64,000 nt of DNA from an uncultured Gammaproteobacteria bacterium (GTDB lineage: Bacteria > Pseudomonadota > Gammaproteobacteria > HK1): positions 1,629,001 to 1,693,000 of the forward strand of contig OY282378.1 in NCBI GenBank assembly GCA_958295835.1, read 5' to 3'. The translations under genes were made by a program, and so were the position numbers. Under the pieces are notes generated by a model. The model saw only the letters and a program-made list of their open reading frames with translations. It made no database searches and was not told the origin of the DNA. Shown piece by piece: positions 7,802 to 17,156 of this stretch. Every line of letters starts with the position of its first letter. Position 1 is the first letter of the stretch.

Positions 7802-9028
7802 TCAGTCGCCTCCACTTCCGTCGACGGTGACCCCGGCCTCGATGAGATCGTCGACCTCCTCGCGGTCATATCCGAGCTCGGTGAGAAGCTCGGCACTATG
7901 CTCGCCGAGCTTCGGCGGGGCGCGTCGGATGGAGCCGGGGGTTTTCGAGAGCCGCGCGGAGATGCCCGGAAGGCGCAAGGTCCCGAGGTCCGGATGCTCC
8001 ACCGTCCGCCAGAAGCCGGTGGCCGCCAGATGGGGATCATCGACCAGATCGTCCGGCCGATTGACCGGCATGGACGGAATGTTCGCGGCATCGAACGCTT
8101 CGAGCCATTCGGCGGTGGTGCGCTCGGCGAGCAGCTCGCCCAGCGTCGCGTAGACCTCATCGATGTGCGCGAGCCGGCTCGGTAGCGTGCTGAACCGCGG
8201 GTCCGCCGCGAGGTCCGGCCGGCCGGCAATCTCGAACAGCGCTGCCCATTGCCGGTCGGTGTAGGGGAGCACGCCGATCCAGCCGTTCCGGGTGCGGTAC
8301 GGGCGCCGGCCGGGGGAGAGCGCCCGCGGATAGCCCATCGCTCCCCTCGGGGGCTCGTAGGTCTTTCCGTAGAGGTGCTCGAACATGTTGAAACCGACCA
8401 GGGTCTCGAACATCGGCACCTCGATGCACTGGCCTTCGCCGGTCAGCGCACGATGCACCAGCGCCGCCAGCACCGCGACGGCGACATGCAGGCCGGTCAC
8501 CTTGTCGGCGATGACGGAGGTGACGTAGCGCGGCTCGCCGTCCACCGCCTGCAACGCCGCCAGCCCCGAGACCGCCTGGATCATGTCGTCGTAGGCGGGC
8601 TTGTGCCCGTACGGCCCCGAGCGGCGGAAGCCGCAGGCGCCGCAGTAGACGATCGAAGCGTTGCGGGCGCGGACCGCGGGGTAGTCGAGCCCGAGCCTGT
8701 CGATCGCCCGCGGGCGCATGTTGTGCACGAATGCATCCGCGCTCTCCATGAGCCGCATCATCGCCTCCAGGCCGCGGGGGTTCTTGAGATCGAGCACGAT
8801 GCCGCGCTTGTTGCGGTTGTTGGTGAGGAAGATCGCGCCCATTCCGTCCTCGACCGGCGGCGGTCCGGCGCCGCGCACCGCGTCGCCTCCGGGGGATTCG
8901 ACCTTGATGACGTCCGCGCCCAGGTCGCCGAGCATCTGGGTCGCGACGGGACCCAGAAGGATCGTCGTGAGATCGACGACCCGCATCCCCGCGAGGGGGC
9001 CGGGCGCGGTGGTGGTCACGTTCGCCAT
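7802..9028 (-). CDS. Family III CoA-transferase (CaiB/BaiF)
   Basis: This 408-residue enzyme moves CoA between carboxylates through a covalent aspartyl intermediate. Family landmarks are LAGMRVVDLTTILLGPVA, VIKVESPGGD, NRNKRGIVLDLKN and the PAYDD motif, whose first Asp (about residue 147) is the predicted catalytic residue. MPVNRPDDLVDDPHL is the usual C-terminal signature. Together with the nearby ligase and MaoC hydratase it suggests CoA activation, hydration and CoA recycling of a carnitine-like or other carboxylic acid. The 253 bases before the MaoC gene hold no clear gene. Confidence 0.92.
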   Translation of the reverse strand: MANVTTTAPGPLAGMRVVDLTTILLGPVATQMLGDLGADVIKVESPGGDAVRGAGPPPVEDGMGAIFLTNNRNKRGIVLDLKNPRGLEAMMRLMESADAFVHNMRPRAIDRLGLDYPAVRARNASIVYCGACGFRRSGPYGHKPAYDDMIQAVSGLAALQAVDGEPRYVTSVIADKVTGLHVAVAVLAALVHRALTGEGQCIEVPMFETLVGFNMFEHLYGKTYEPPRGAMGYPRALSPGRRPYRTRNGWIGVLPYTDRQWAALFEIAGRPDLAADPRFSTLPSRLAHIDEVYATLGELLAERTTAEWLEAFDAANIPSMPVNRPDDLVDDPHLAATGFWRTVEHPDLGTLRLPGISARLSKTPGSIRRAPPKLGEHSAELLTELGYDREEVDDLIEAGVTVDGSGGD

Positions 9029-9238
9029 CGGTACGGCCTCGGCAACCCGGGCGCGTACTCGTCACCGAAGCGCACGGTGATGCGGCGGATACCTTGATCG
9101 ATCGCGCGCTGGTCGTCGGTCGGTGCGAAGTTCATGGCGATGCTCGCGAGGTGTGTGGAGCCTTGCCAATCTATCGTAGTCGACTCGAACTCTGCGATGC
9201 TTCGCGGTGGTGCGCACCCTGCCGGCCGATGCGGAGAC

Positions 9239-10585
9239 ATGCCCATGCCCATGATCTCGGAGTCCACTCCCGTCGCGTTCTCCGACCCTCTCCCGGACGC
9301 CGTTGACGTCGTGGTGATCGGCGCAGGAGTCGTCGGCACCGCGACGGCCTGGTTCCTCGCGCGCCGCGGGGCGAGCGTCGCTCTGTTCGAGAAGGGGCGG
9401 GTCGCGGGGGAGCAGTCGAGCCGCAACTGGGGCTGGGTGCGCCAGCAGGGGCGCGACCGGGCCGAGCTGCCGATCATGATGGAGTCGAACCGCATCTGGC
9501 GAGGTCTCGCCGGGGAGACCGGGGAGAAGGATCTCGCGTTCACCGCCTCCGGCTGCGTGTACCTCGCGGAGGACGAGCGGCAGCTCGCCAAATTCGAAGC
9601 GTGGCACGCGCTCGCGAAGCAGCATCAGCTCGATACCCGGATGCTCCCGAAGGAGGAGGCGCGGGAGGCCGTTCCCGGCATCGAGGGCAAATGGGCCGGC
9701 GGGATGGTGACCCCGAGCGACGGGCGGGCGGAGCCCTTCGTCGCGGTGCCCGCGCTCGCCCGCGCGGCACGCCGGCTCGGGGTCTCGATCGTGGAGAGCT
9801 GCGCGGTGCGCACGATCGAGACGGCGGGCGGGCAGATCCGCGGCGTATGCACCGAGCGCGGGCCGGTGAGGACCGAGCGCGTCGTGCTCGCCGGCGGTGC
9901 GTGGTCCACCTGCTTTGCCGGGAACGCAGGGCTCGACCTGCCGCAGCTCATCGTGCGCTCCACCGTGGGCCGCACCCGTGCCGCGCCCGACCGCAACCTT
10001 CCGAACGTCTCCGCGCCGGGGTTCACGGTGCGCCGGCGCGAGGACGGCGGCTACACCGTCTCGACCGGCGATCTCGTGGAGCATTACCTGTGCCGGCGCT
10101 CGTTCCGGTATTTCAAGAAGTTTCTGCCGCTCCTGAAGCTCTCGGCCCGGGACGTGCGGATCAGGCTCAAGCCCCCGGCGGGCCATCCGGGGGCGTGGGG
10201 CTCGAAGTCGCGCTGGTCCGGCGGCGAGGTCACGCCGTTCGAGCGGATGCGGGTGCTCAATCCCCCACCCTCGGAGTTGGTCCGCCGACGGCTTACGGAG
10301 CGGCTGCCGCGGCGGGCGCCGTGGCTGGGCGAGGCGGGCATCGCGGAGATCTGGGCCGGCATGATCGACGTGACGCCGGACGCGGTGCCATACATCTGCG
10401 AGGCGCCGGCACCGGACGGCCTGTTCATCGGCACCGGCATGAGCGGCCACGGCTTCGGCATCGGGCCGGGCGTCGGTCGGGTCCTGGCGGACCTCGTGCT
10501 GGGCCGCCCGCCGGGCCACGACCTCGCCCGCTTCCGCTTCGGGCGCTTCGCCGACGGGAGTCCCATCGTCCCCGGGCCGTACTGA
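9239..10585 (+). CDS. FAD-dependent amino-acid oxidoreductase (DadA/GlcD-like DAO family)
   Basis: This 448-residue protein of the DAO superfamily has the FAD-binding dinucleotide fold VVVIGAGVVGTATAWFLARR near residue 20 and NWGWVRQQGRD near residue 65. The C-terminal FAD contact GLFIGTGMSGHGFGIGPG is also present. It probably oxidises an N-methylated or D-amino acid; the substrate cannot be read from the sequence. Of three clustered start codons (9239, 9245, 9251), the first was chosen, with GGAG just upstream. It diverges from the CoA-transferase gene. Confidence 0.87.
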   Translation: MPMPMISESTPVAFSDPLPDAVDVVVIGAGVVGTATAWFLARRGASVALFEKGRVAGEQSSRNWGWVRQQGRDRAELPIMMESNRIWRGLAGETGEKDLAFTASGCVYLAEDERQLAKFEAWHALAKQHQLDTRMLPKEEAREAVPGIEGKWAGGMVTPSDGRAEPFVAVPALARAARRLGVSIVESCAVRTIETAGGQIRGVCTERGPVRTERVVLAGGAWSTCFAGNAGLDLPQLIVRSTVGRTRAAPDRNLPNVSAPGFTVRRREDGGYTVSTGDLVEHYLCRRSFRYFKKFLPLLKLSARDVRIRLKPPAGHPGAWGSKSRWSGGEVTPFERMRVLNPPPSELVRRRLTERLPRRAPWLGEAGIAEIWAGMIDVTPDAVPYICEAPAPDGLFIGTGMSGHGFGIGPGVGRVLADLVLGRPPGHDLARFRFGRFADGSPIVPGPY

Positions 10586-10757
10586 GCCTCGTCCCGGCGA
10601 TCAGCCGCGCGGGTGCCGTGCATTGCGCCGGGCGTGCACGTGAAGAGAGCGACGGATCGGCCTCGATCGTCACCCGGCGCCGTACCATCGTCTGCCACGG
10701 TGATCGGGCCTTGCGGGCGGAGTATGCTTGCGCCCGGCTTCGCAGGAGGGGCTGACG

Positions 10758-11873
10758 ATGGCAACCGCGCCACGATTCACCAGGCTGGTCGAGAGCCTCC
10801 CTGCGACGATTCCGTTCGTCGGTCCCGAGACGCTGGAACGCCGGCGCGGGGAGGCGTTCCGCATCCGCGTCGGCGCGAACGAGAGCGCCTTCGGGGTCTC
10901 GCCGAAGGCGGCCGAGGCGATACGCCGGGCGATCGGGACGATCGCCTGGTACAACGATCCGGAGGGCTACGAGCTGCGCAGCGCGATCGCCGCGCGCCAC
11001 GGGGTGCGGGTCGAGGAGGTGATCCTTGGCGCCGGCATCGACGAGATGCTCGGCAACGTGGTGCGGATGGTCGTCGAGCCGGGGATGCCGGTGATCTCCT
11101 CGCACGGGGCATACCCGACCTTCAACTACCACGTCGCTGGCTTCGGCGGGGTGCTCGAAGCGGTGCCCTACCGCGACGACCGGATCGACCTCGACGCCCT
11201 GCTCGACGCGACGCGAAGGCTCGATGCGCCGCTCGTGTACCTCGCCAACCCCGACAATCCGATGGGCACCTGGCATGACGCTGCGGACCTGCGCGCATTC
11301 ATCGACGCGCTGCCCGAATCCACCCTGCTGGTACTCGACGAGGCGTACATCGAGTTCGCGCCCGCGTCCACGACGTTCCCGATCGATGCGCAAGACCCCA
11401 GAGTCATCCGCATGAGAACGTTCTCGAAGGCGCACGGCATGGCCGGCGCCCGCATCGGGTACGCGGTCGCCCCGGCCGGGACCATCACGGGAGTGGGCAA
11501 GGTCCGCAACCACTTCGGGGTGAACCGCATCGCACAGGCCGCCGCCCTCGCCTCGTTCAACGACTCCGGATTCATCGCCTCGGTGGTCGAGGAGGTCGCC
11601 CGCGGGCGCGACGAATACCACGCGCTCGCCCGGCGGATGGGGCTCGCCTCGGTGCCGTCGGCGACGAACTTCGTGGCCATCGACGCTGGCGGCGACGGCG
11701 CCCGCGCTCGCGCCCTGCTCGCGCGGCTCCAGGATCGGGGGGTGTTCGTGCGCATGCCCGGCGTCGCGCCGCTGGACCGCTGCATCCGGGTGACGGTAGG
11801 GACGGCGGAGGAACGGGCGCTCTTCGCCCGTATCTTCGAGGCGGTACTCGGCGAAACAGGAGAGAAAAGATGA
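10758..11873 (+). CDS. PLP-dependent aminotransferase, histidinol-phosphate aminotransferase-like
   Basis: This 371-residue fold-type I aminotransferase of class I/II carries IRVGANESAFGVSP (HisC N terminus), NPDNPMGTW, LVLDEAYIEFA and TFSKAHGMAGARIGYA, where Lys224 should bind PLP. It resembles HisC, but context does not place it in a histidine operon, so it may act on another amino acid such as the product of the upstream oxidase. AGGAGGGG lies upstream of the ATG at 10758. The stop codon overlaps the next start (ATGA), indicating translational coupling. Confidence 0.87.
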   Translation: MATAPRFTRLVESLPATIPFVGPETLERRRGEAFRIRVGANESAFGVSPKAAEAIRRAIGTIAWYNDPEGYELRSAIAARHGVRVEEVILGAGIDEMLGNVVRMVVEPGMPVISSHGAYPTFNYHVAGFGGVLEAVPYRDDRIDLDALLDATRRLDAPLVYLANPDNPMGTWHDAADLRAFIDALPESTLLVLDEAYIEFAPASTTFPIDAQDPRVIRMRTFSKAHGMAGARIGYAVAPAGTITGVGKVRNHFGVNRIAQAAALASFNDSGFIASVVEEVARGRDEYHALARRMGLASVPSATNFVAIDAGGDGARARALLARLQDRGVFVRMPGVAPLDRCIRVTVGTAEERALFARIFEAVLGETGEKR

Positions 11874-12277
11874 AGATCGACGGAGCCTGCTACTGCGGCG
11901 AGATCGCCTTCGAGGCGGACGTGAATCCCGATTCCGCGGTCATCTGCCACTGCACGGACTGCCAGGCCACGTCCGGATCCGCGTTTCGCACCATCGTGCC
12001 GGCGTCGGCGGAGACGTTCCGCGTGGTATCCGGCGTGCCGAAGACGTACGTGAAGACGGCGGAGAGCGGCAACCGGCGGGTACTGGCTTTCTGCGCGACC
12101 TGCGGAACCCACGTCTGGGCCTGCGACGAAGGCAGCGACCCCGGCCGGATCAGCATCCGTGGGGGCACGGTGCGCCAGCGCGAGCGGCTCGTCCCGAGGC
12201 GCCATGTCTGGCACCGCTCCGCCCAGCCCTGGCTCGCGGACATCGCTTCGCTGCCGTGTGTGGACAAGCAGCCCTGA
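11870..12277 (+). CDS. GFA family zinc-binding protein
   Basis: The 135-residue protein has the GFA/CENP-V fold. Zinc-ligand cysteines appear as CYCGEI, CHCTDCQ and CATCG. The family includes the glutathione-dependent formaldehyde-activating enzyme Gfa, but most members have unknown substrates. It overlaps the aminotransferase gene by four nucleotides, so the two are likely co-translated. Confidence 0.85.
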   Translation: MKIDGACYCGEIAFEADVNPDSAVICHCTDCQATSGSAFRTIVPASAETFRVVSGVPKTYVKTAESGNRRVLAFCATCGTHVWACDEGSDPGRISIRGGTVRQRERLVPRRHVWHRSAQPWLADIASLPCVDKQP

Positions 12278-12520
12278 GAGGACCCATGCGCGAACGGAAC
12301 GAGGCTCCGGGGAGGTCCGCGCGCCCCCGGGGACCGTCCCGATTTCCATCGGCGTCGCGGGATGCCGTTCAGTCGAGCACGGGAGAAGCATCGGACGAGA
12401 GTCGGCCCTCACCTACACCCTATCGGACACTTTGCGACTGCGCGAAGCGCAGCGCGGCGCCGACCATGTCCTGCATGACACGGCCGGCGGACTCTCCTGC
12501 GCCGGCCAGGGAGGGTCGTC

Positions 12521-13360
12521 ATGCATCGCCTTGTCTTCGTCGTTCTGCTCGTGCTCTTTCCATCGGTCGTCCCGGCCGGCGAGCCGGGGGCGCCGCCGCT
12601 GTTGCTGGCCAACGTCTATCGCGACGACATCGACCTCGATCAATACTGGGTCAGCGAGAAGCTCGATGGCGTTCGAGCCTGGTGGGACGGCGAGGCGCTC
12701 GTCTCGCGAAGCGGCAACCGCTTCAACGCCCCGCCCTGGTTCATCGAGCACTTTCCCCCCGTGCAGCTCGACGGTGAGCTGTGGATGGGGCGCGGCGCCT
12801 TCGAGCGCCTGTCCGGAGCGGTTCGACGGCAGATTCCCGACGATGCGCAGTGGCGCGGGATCCGGTTCATGGTGTTCGATCTGCCGTCGAGTCCGGCGAC
12901 CTTCGACCGACGGCTGCAGCGCCTGCGCGAGATGTTCGAGGAGATCGAGTCACCTTCCATCGCCCTGGTGGAGCAGTTTCGGGTCGCCGACCGCGATGAG
13001 TTGATGGACGTGCTGGACCGGGTGGTCGCCGGCGGCGGCGAAGGATTGATGCTGCACAAGGGCAGCTCGCTCTACACTGCCGGCCGCTCGGACGACCTGC
13101 TCAAGCTCAAGGTGTACGAGGATGCCGAGGCCGTGGTGGTAGGGCATCTGCCGGGGAAGGGAAGGCTCGCCGGCATGCTCGGCGCGCTGGTGGTGGAGAC
13201 GCCGGGCGGGCAGCGCTTCAGGCTCGGCACCGGGTTCTCGGACGAAGAGCGCCGGGACCCGCCGCCCCTGGGAGCGACCGTCACCTACAAGTACTACGGC
13301 AAGACCCGGAGAGGCGTGCCCCGCTTCGCCAGCTTCTCGAGGATCCGGAACGAGATGTGA
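12521..13360 (+). CDS. ligE: ATP-dependent DNA ligase, Lig E type
   Basis: The 279-residue protein begins with a signal peptide (MHRLVFVVLLVLFPSVVPAG), then a minimal ligase core: motif I SEKLDGVRA with the adenylated lysine at about residue 47, VQLDGELW (motif III), FMVFDLPS, GGGEGLMLHK (motif IV) and DDLLKLKVYED (motif V). A short OB-fold follows. Lig E enzymes lack extra domains and are predicted periplasmic. They are proposed to seal nicks in incoming or extracellular DNA. The 243 bases upstream contain no recognised gene. Confidence 0.92.
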   Translation: MHRLVFVVLLVLFPSVVPAGEPGAPPLLLANVYRDDIDLDQYWVSEKLDGVRAWWDGEALVSRSGNRFNAPPWFIEHFPPVQLDGELWMGRGAFERLSGAVRRQIPDDAQWRGIRFMVFDLPSSPATFDRRLQRLREMFEEIESPSIALVEQFRVADRDELMDVLDRVVAGGGEGLMLHKGSSLYTAGRSDDLLKLKVYEDAEAVVVGHLPGKGRLAGMLGALVVETPGGQRFRLGTGFSDEERRDPPPLGATVTYKYYGKTRRGVPRFASFSRIRNEM

Positions 13361-13411
13361 GGCCGGGTCCGCGTCGCCACCGGCGAGACCCCCTGCCAGG
13401 AGGAATCCGAC

Positions 13412-15667
13412 ATGCCCCATTCGACGTACCTGCCCGAGCGCATGGGCAGCGCCACCATCGACCCGCGCGGGCGCTTCGAGGCCGGGTCCTTCCAGTCCTT
13501 CACCCTGACCTATACCGCCGGCTACTTCGGCATCGACGACACCGGCAGCATCAAGATCGTCCACCGCTTCGCGAGCGACATGGGCAAGCCGCAGTTCGAC
13601 GATCCGGGCACACCCAACTACGTCACCGCCGAAGCGAGCAACGGCGCGGTGCTCAGCGTGCGCTACGAGGGGAAGATGAACATCCGCCCGTGGGACAAGA
13701 CCCTCTACATCCAGGTGGTGCGCGGCTTCCTGCGCGAGGGGGACCGGATCGTGGTGCGCTTCGGGGACCCCCGGCAGGGGTCGCCGGGGATGCGGTTGCA
13801 GACGTTTTGCGAATCGACGTTCGAGTTCCGGGTGCTGGTCGATGCGATCGCCACCTGCGATTACGTCGAGCTGCCGGTGAGCCCGGAGATCGCGATCGTC
13901 CCCGCGCCGCCGGTGCGGTGGAAGGCGATCCTGCCCACCGGGCGGGCCGTCGGCGAGCGCTTCCGGCTGTGCCTGAAGGGCGAGGACGCCTGGGGCAATC
14001 CGAGCGACAAGTGCGACTTGCAGGCGAGCCTGCGCGCGAACGTCCCGGTCGAGGGGCTGCCGGAGACCGTGCGGTTCACACCGGGGGCGTTCTCGGTGGT
14101 CGTCGACGATCTCTCGGTGGCCCGACCTGGCGATCTCCGGATCGAGATGCTCGGTCCTGGCGGCGCCGTGCTCGCGCGCTCGAACCCGTTGCGGGTCTCG
14201 GGGCCGCCGGCCCTCAGACCCTGGTGGGGCGACCTGCACGGCCAGTCCGAGGAGACCATCGGGACGAATTCCGCGCGCGACTTCTTCGCCTTCGCGCGCG
14301 ACAAGGCGTTCCTCGACGTATGCAGCCACCAGGGCAACGACTTCCAGATCACCACCCCGTTCTGGAACCACCTGAACGACCTCACCGCGGAGTTCAACGC
14401 CGACGGGCGGTTCATCGCCTTCCCCGGCTACGAGTGGTCGGGCAACACCGGGCTCGGCGGCGATCGCAACGTGCTCTTTCTGGAGGAAGGGCGACAGATC
14501 CACCGGTCCTCGCACGCGCTGGTCCATGACCTTTCCGACGTCGAGACCGACGCCAACTCCGCCGAGGACCTGTTCGAGGCGCTGAAGGACGAAGACTGCG
14601 TGGTGTTCGCCCACATCGGCGGACGGTACGCGGACATCAAGATGAGCCACGACGCCCGGCTCGAGCGCGCGGTGGAGGTGCATTCCGCCTGGGGCACCTT
14701 CGAGTGGCTGGTGCACGATGCGTTCGAGCAGGGCTACCGGGTCGGCATCTGCTCGAACAGCGACGGCCACAAGGGCCGGCCCGGCGCGAGCCATCCCGGC
14801 GCCACGTCGTTCGGCGCCTACGGCGGTCTCACCTGCATGTTGGCGAAGGAGCTGACGCGGCGCTCGATCGCCGAGTGCCTGCGTGCGCGCCACTTCTACG
14901 GCACCACCGGCTGCCGGATGATCCTCGACACCCGCGTCCGCTTCGACCACGACGCCGAGCGTTTCGCCGACGACCCGAACCTCGGCCCGACCACCAGCGA
15001 GGCGGCGCGCGAGGCGATGATGGGCGACGTGGTCCGCTCGGACGACGCGCAGGCCACCTTCGCGATCGACGCCGTCGCTTCCGCGCCGATCGAGCGCATC
15101 GAGATCCGCAACGCCCTGGAGACCCTGGAGGTCTGGCGCCCCTTCGGGGAGGCGGACCTCGGCCGCCGCATCCGCGTCATCTGGGAAGGCTCGGAGTATC
15201 GTGGCCGCGGTCGGCAGACGATCTGGGACGGCGGCGCGACCCTCGAAGGCAACGCCTTCGAGCGGCTCGCCCCGATCAACCACCACAACCTCGACAAGCG
15301 GTTCGAGCAGACCGCGCCGGGGGCCGTCGAGTGGACCGCGCTCACCACCGGGGGCTTCGGCGGGTTCGACGCTTGGCTTGCCGATGCGCGCGCCGGCGCC
15401 CTCACCATCGACACCGCGCTGGTCAAGGCCACGATCCCGGTCGCGGACATCGGCCGCGAGGACGTCGTCCACGACGCCGGCGGCATCGGGCGGCGGATCC
15501 GGGTGTTCCGCCTGCCCGACGAGAATCCGTGCACGGCGGTGAAGATGGAGCGCCGCGTCGCGCTCGGGAAGGGCGCCGACAACGCGCTCTACGTGAAGAT
15601 CGTCCAGGAGGACGGGCACCAGATCTGGTCGAGCCCGATCTATGTCTTCGACGGGGACGGGACATGA
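13412..15667 (+). CDS. DUF3604 family protein (PHP-like metal-dependent fold)
   Basis: This 751-residue DUF3604 protein has WWGDLHGQSEETIGTNSARD near residue 270, resembling PHP-domain GDLHxHS metal sites. Further family motifs are VCSHQGNDFQIT, FIAFPGYEWSGNTGLGGDRN, VFAHIGGRYAD and ICSNSDGHKGRPGASHPG. The N-terminal 250 residues form a probable beta-sandwich. No reaction is established for the family. AGGAGGAAT lies seven nt before the ATG. The remnant of a carbamate kinase gene follows closely, so this gene was probably once in an operon with arcC. Confidence 0.88.
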   Translation: MPHSTYLPERMGSATIDPRGRFEAGSFQSFTLTYTAGYFGIDDTGSIKIVHRFASDMGKPQFDDPGTPNYVTAEASNGAVLSVRYEGKMNIRPWDKTLYIQVVRGFLREGDRIVVRFGDPRQGSPGMRLQTFCESTFEFRVLVDAIATCDYVELPVSPEIAIVPAPPVRWKAILPTGRAVGERFRLCLKGEDAWGNPSDKCDLQASLRANVPVEGLPETVRFTPGAFSVVVDDLSVARPGDLRIEMLGPGGAVLARSNPLRVSGPPALRPWWGDLHGQSEETIGTNSARDFFAFARDKAFLDVCSHQGNDFQITTPFWNHLNDLTAEFNADGRFIAFPGYEWSGNTGLGGDRNVLFLEEGRQIHRSSHALVHDLSDVETDANSAEDLFEALKDEDCVVFAHIGGRYADIKMSHDARLERAVEVHSAWGTFEWLVHDAFEQGYRVGICSNSDGHKGRPGASHPGATSFGAYGGLTCMLAKELTRRSIAECLRARHFYGTTGCRMILDTRVRFDHDAERFADDPNLGPTTSEAAREAMMGDVVRSDDAQATFAIDAVASAPIERIEIRNALETLEVWRPFGEADLGRRIRVIWEGSEYRGRGRQTIWDGGATLEGNAFERLAPINHHNLDKRFEQTAPGAVEWTALTTGGFGGFDAWLADARAGALTIDTALVKATIPVADIGREDVVHDAGGIGRRIRVFRLPDENPCTAVKMERRVALGKGADNALYVKIVQEDGHQIWSSPIYVFDGDGT

Positions 15668-15708
15668 AGCCCGCGGCGCATGGGCGGGCCGATGCCGGAG
15701 GATTCACG

Positions 15709-15776
15709 ATGGCGAAGCGCAACGGCAAGCCGAGGCCGCGCTCGCGGGCGAGGCGGGAATGCAGGTCTTCCCCTGA
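15709..15776 (+). pseudogene. Collapsed carbamate kinase remnant (arcC)
   Basis: The first 27 nt, starting ATGGCGAAGCGCAACGGC, align with the first codons of the intact carbamate kinase at 18180 with four differences. They run directly into about 40 nt aligning with its last codons (GCGCTCGCGGGCGAGGCGGG, then CAGGTCTTCCC and a stop). About 890 nt of gene body are missing and the junction is out of frame. The preceding 25 nt, including the ribosome-binding region, also match those upstream of the intact gene. It lies 41 nt after the DUF3604 gene. It is best read as an internal-deletion derivative of a duplicated arcC. Confidence 0.8.
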
Positions 15777-15868
15777 CGCCTTCCGGGGCGGCGCGGCGAC
15801 GTTTCCCGAAGCCGTAATCTGGCGAACTGCCGAATTTGCGTAGTAATATCAGCAAATCGTGCCGAATA
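15749..15868 (+). repeat. Direct repeat, copy 1 (arcC 3' end plus downstream flank)
   Basis: About 120 nt match 19109-19231 along the whole length with scattered substitutions. Shared blocks include GCGAGGCGGGAA, GCAGGTCTTCCC, GAAGCCGTAATC and GCAAATC. The first part is the arcC 3' coding end and the rest is flank. It ends 17 nt before the start of the defence-like ATPase gene. The two copies bracket the ATPase/RloB module, the truncated ATPase and the intact arcC. Confidence 0.85.
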
Positions 15869-15885
15869 TCGCTCATAAAGAGAAA

Positions 15886-17154
15886 ATGATGCTTGTCGAA
15901 TTCTCCGTGGCGAACTTCAAGTCGATCAAGGACGAGGCCCGCCTCAGCCTCGTCGCCGGTCCCGGGAAGGAGCGCCGCGAAACCAACGTCGCGATGTCCA
16001 AGGGCGTTCGGCCAATCCCGCTGCTGCGTTCCGCCGCGATCTACGGCGCCAACGCTGCCGGCAAGACCAATCTGCTTCGGGCGCTCCAAGTCATGCAGCG
16101 CATGGTGACCCGCCCGACCGGCGATCTCGGCGAACTTCCGGTGACGCCGTTCCGGTTCGACCCGGATTGTGAAGCCCGGCCGACGACGTTCGAGGTGATG
16201 TGCTTCGCGGGAGGGGTCCGCTACCAGTACGGCTTTTCGGCAACCGGCCGCGCCGTGGTGAAGGAGTGGCTCTACGCCTGGCCGCGAGGCCGGGTTCAGG
16301 TCTGGTTCGAGAGAGACGGCACGGAGACCGGCGAAGACGGCTTCAGGTTCGGAGACAAGCTTTCGGGGGACAAGGAAGTCTGGCGACGCGCGACGCGACC
16401 TGACGCCCTGTTCCTGTCCACGGCGGTCTCACTCAACAGCGACCGGCTGCGCCCCGTTTTCGACTGGTTCGCCAAGAACCTTCACACCGCCGGGGTTGGA
16501 GGTTGGGATGACGATTTCTCGATGGAATGCTGTAGCGACCATCGCAAGGGGGAGATCATCGAGTTCCTGCATGCGGCGGACTTGGCCATTTCCGACCTCC
16601 GGATCATCAAAAAGGACTTTTCGCCGGATATGATCTCGGGTGACATGCCTTCTGAGTTGAAAGAAAAGATGAAGAAAGATCTCGCTGGAGTCAAGGTAGC
16701 GAATCTGCGGCTGAGACATGACACGGGGAACGGCAAACCCGTGGAATTGGATCTGGAAGAGGAGTCCGACGGCACGCAGAAGGTATTCGCCCTCTCCGGT
16801 CCATGGCTCGACACACTCGAAAACGGCCACGTCATCGTATTCGACGAATTGCACGACAACCTGCATCCGGCACTGATCAGATTCCTGGTGGAGCGGTTCC
16901 ACGATCCGCGTTTGAACACGCAGGGCGCACAGCTCGTCTTCTCCACCCACGATACTTCCATCCTTACCCAGGACGTCTTCCGGCGCGACCAGATCTGGTT
17001 TTGCGAGCGCAACGCCCGTCAGGAGACCCGCTTGTTTCCACTGACCGACTTTCGACCCCGCAAGGGAATCGAGAACCTCGAGCGGTCGTACCTTGCCGGG
17101 CGGTATGGCGCCCTGCCCTACGTTCGGCCTGTGCAAGTCGATTCCGGCCGTTGA
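15886..17154 (+). CDS. AAA15/RloA-like ATPase (AbiLi-like defence ATPase)
   Basis: This 422-residue ABC-type ATPase of the AAA15/COG1106 group has an N-terminal FSVANFKSIKDEARLSL, the Walker A GANAAGKT at residues 54-61, a signature-like EESDGTQKVFAL, the Walker B HVIVFDELHDNLHP and the H-loop LVFSTHDTSIL. These ATPases act as sensors in phage-defence systems such as AbiL, OLD-like and PARIS pairs. An RloB-family protein starts two nt downstream, matching AbiLi-AbiLii or RloA-RloB pairs. ATGs at 15886 and 15889 are both possible, with AAAGAGA upstream. Target and trigger are unknown. Confidence 0.88.
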   Translation: MMLVEFSVANFKSIKDEARLSLVAGPGKERRETNVAMSKGVRPIPLLRSAAIYGANAAGKTNLLRALQVMQRMVTRPTGDLGELPVTPFRFDPDCEARPTTFEVMCFAGGVRYQYGFSATGRAVVKEWLYAWPRGRVQVWFERDGTETGEDGFRFGDKLSGDKEVWRRATRPDALFLSTAVSLNSDRLRPVFDWFAKNLHTAGVGGWDDDFSMECCSDHRKGEIIEFLHAADLAISDLRIIKKDFSPDMISGDMPSELKEKMKKDLAGVKVANLRLRHDTGNGKPVELDLEEESDGTQKVFALSGPWLDTLENGHVIVFDELHDNLHPALIRFLVERFHDPRLNTQGAQLVFSTHDTSILTQDVFRRDQIWFCERNARQETRLFPLTDFRPRKGIENLERSYLAGRYGALPYVRPVQVDSGR

Positions 17155-17156
17155 AC

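Noticed and set aside
12950..15619. Very long minus-strand open frame opposite DUF3604
   Set aside because: It is antisense to a recognisable protein, with a composition typical of high-GC shadow frames.
15709..15843. Small protein gene starting MAKRNGKPRPRS
   Set aside because: Its bases align with the two ends of carbamate kinase in a different frame, so it is a deletion remnant.
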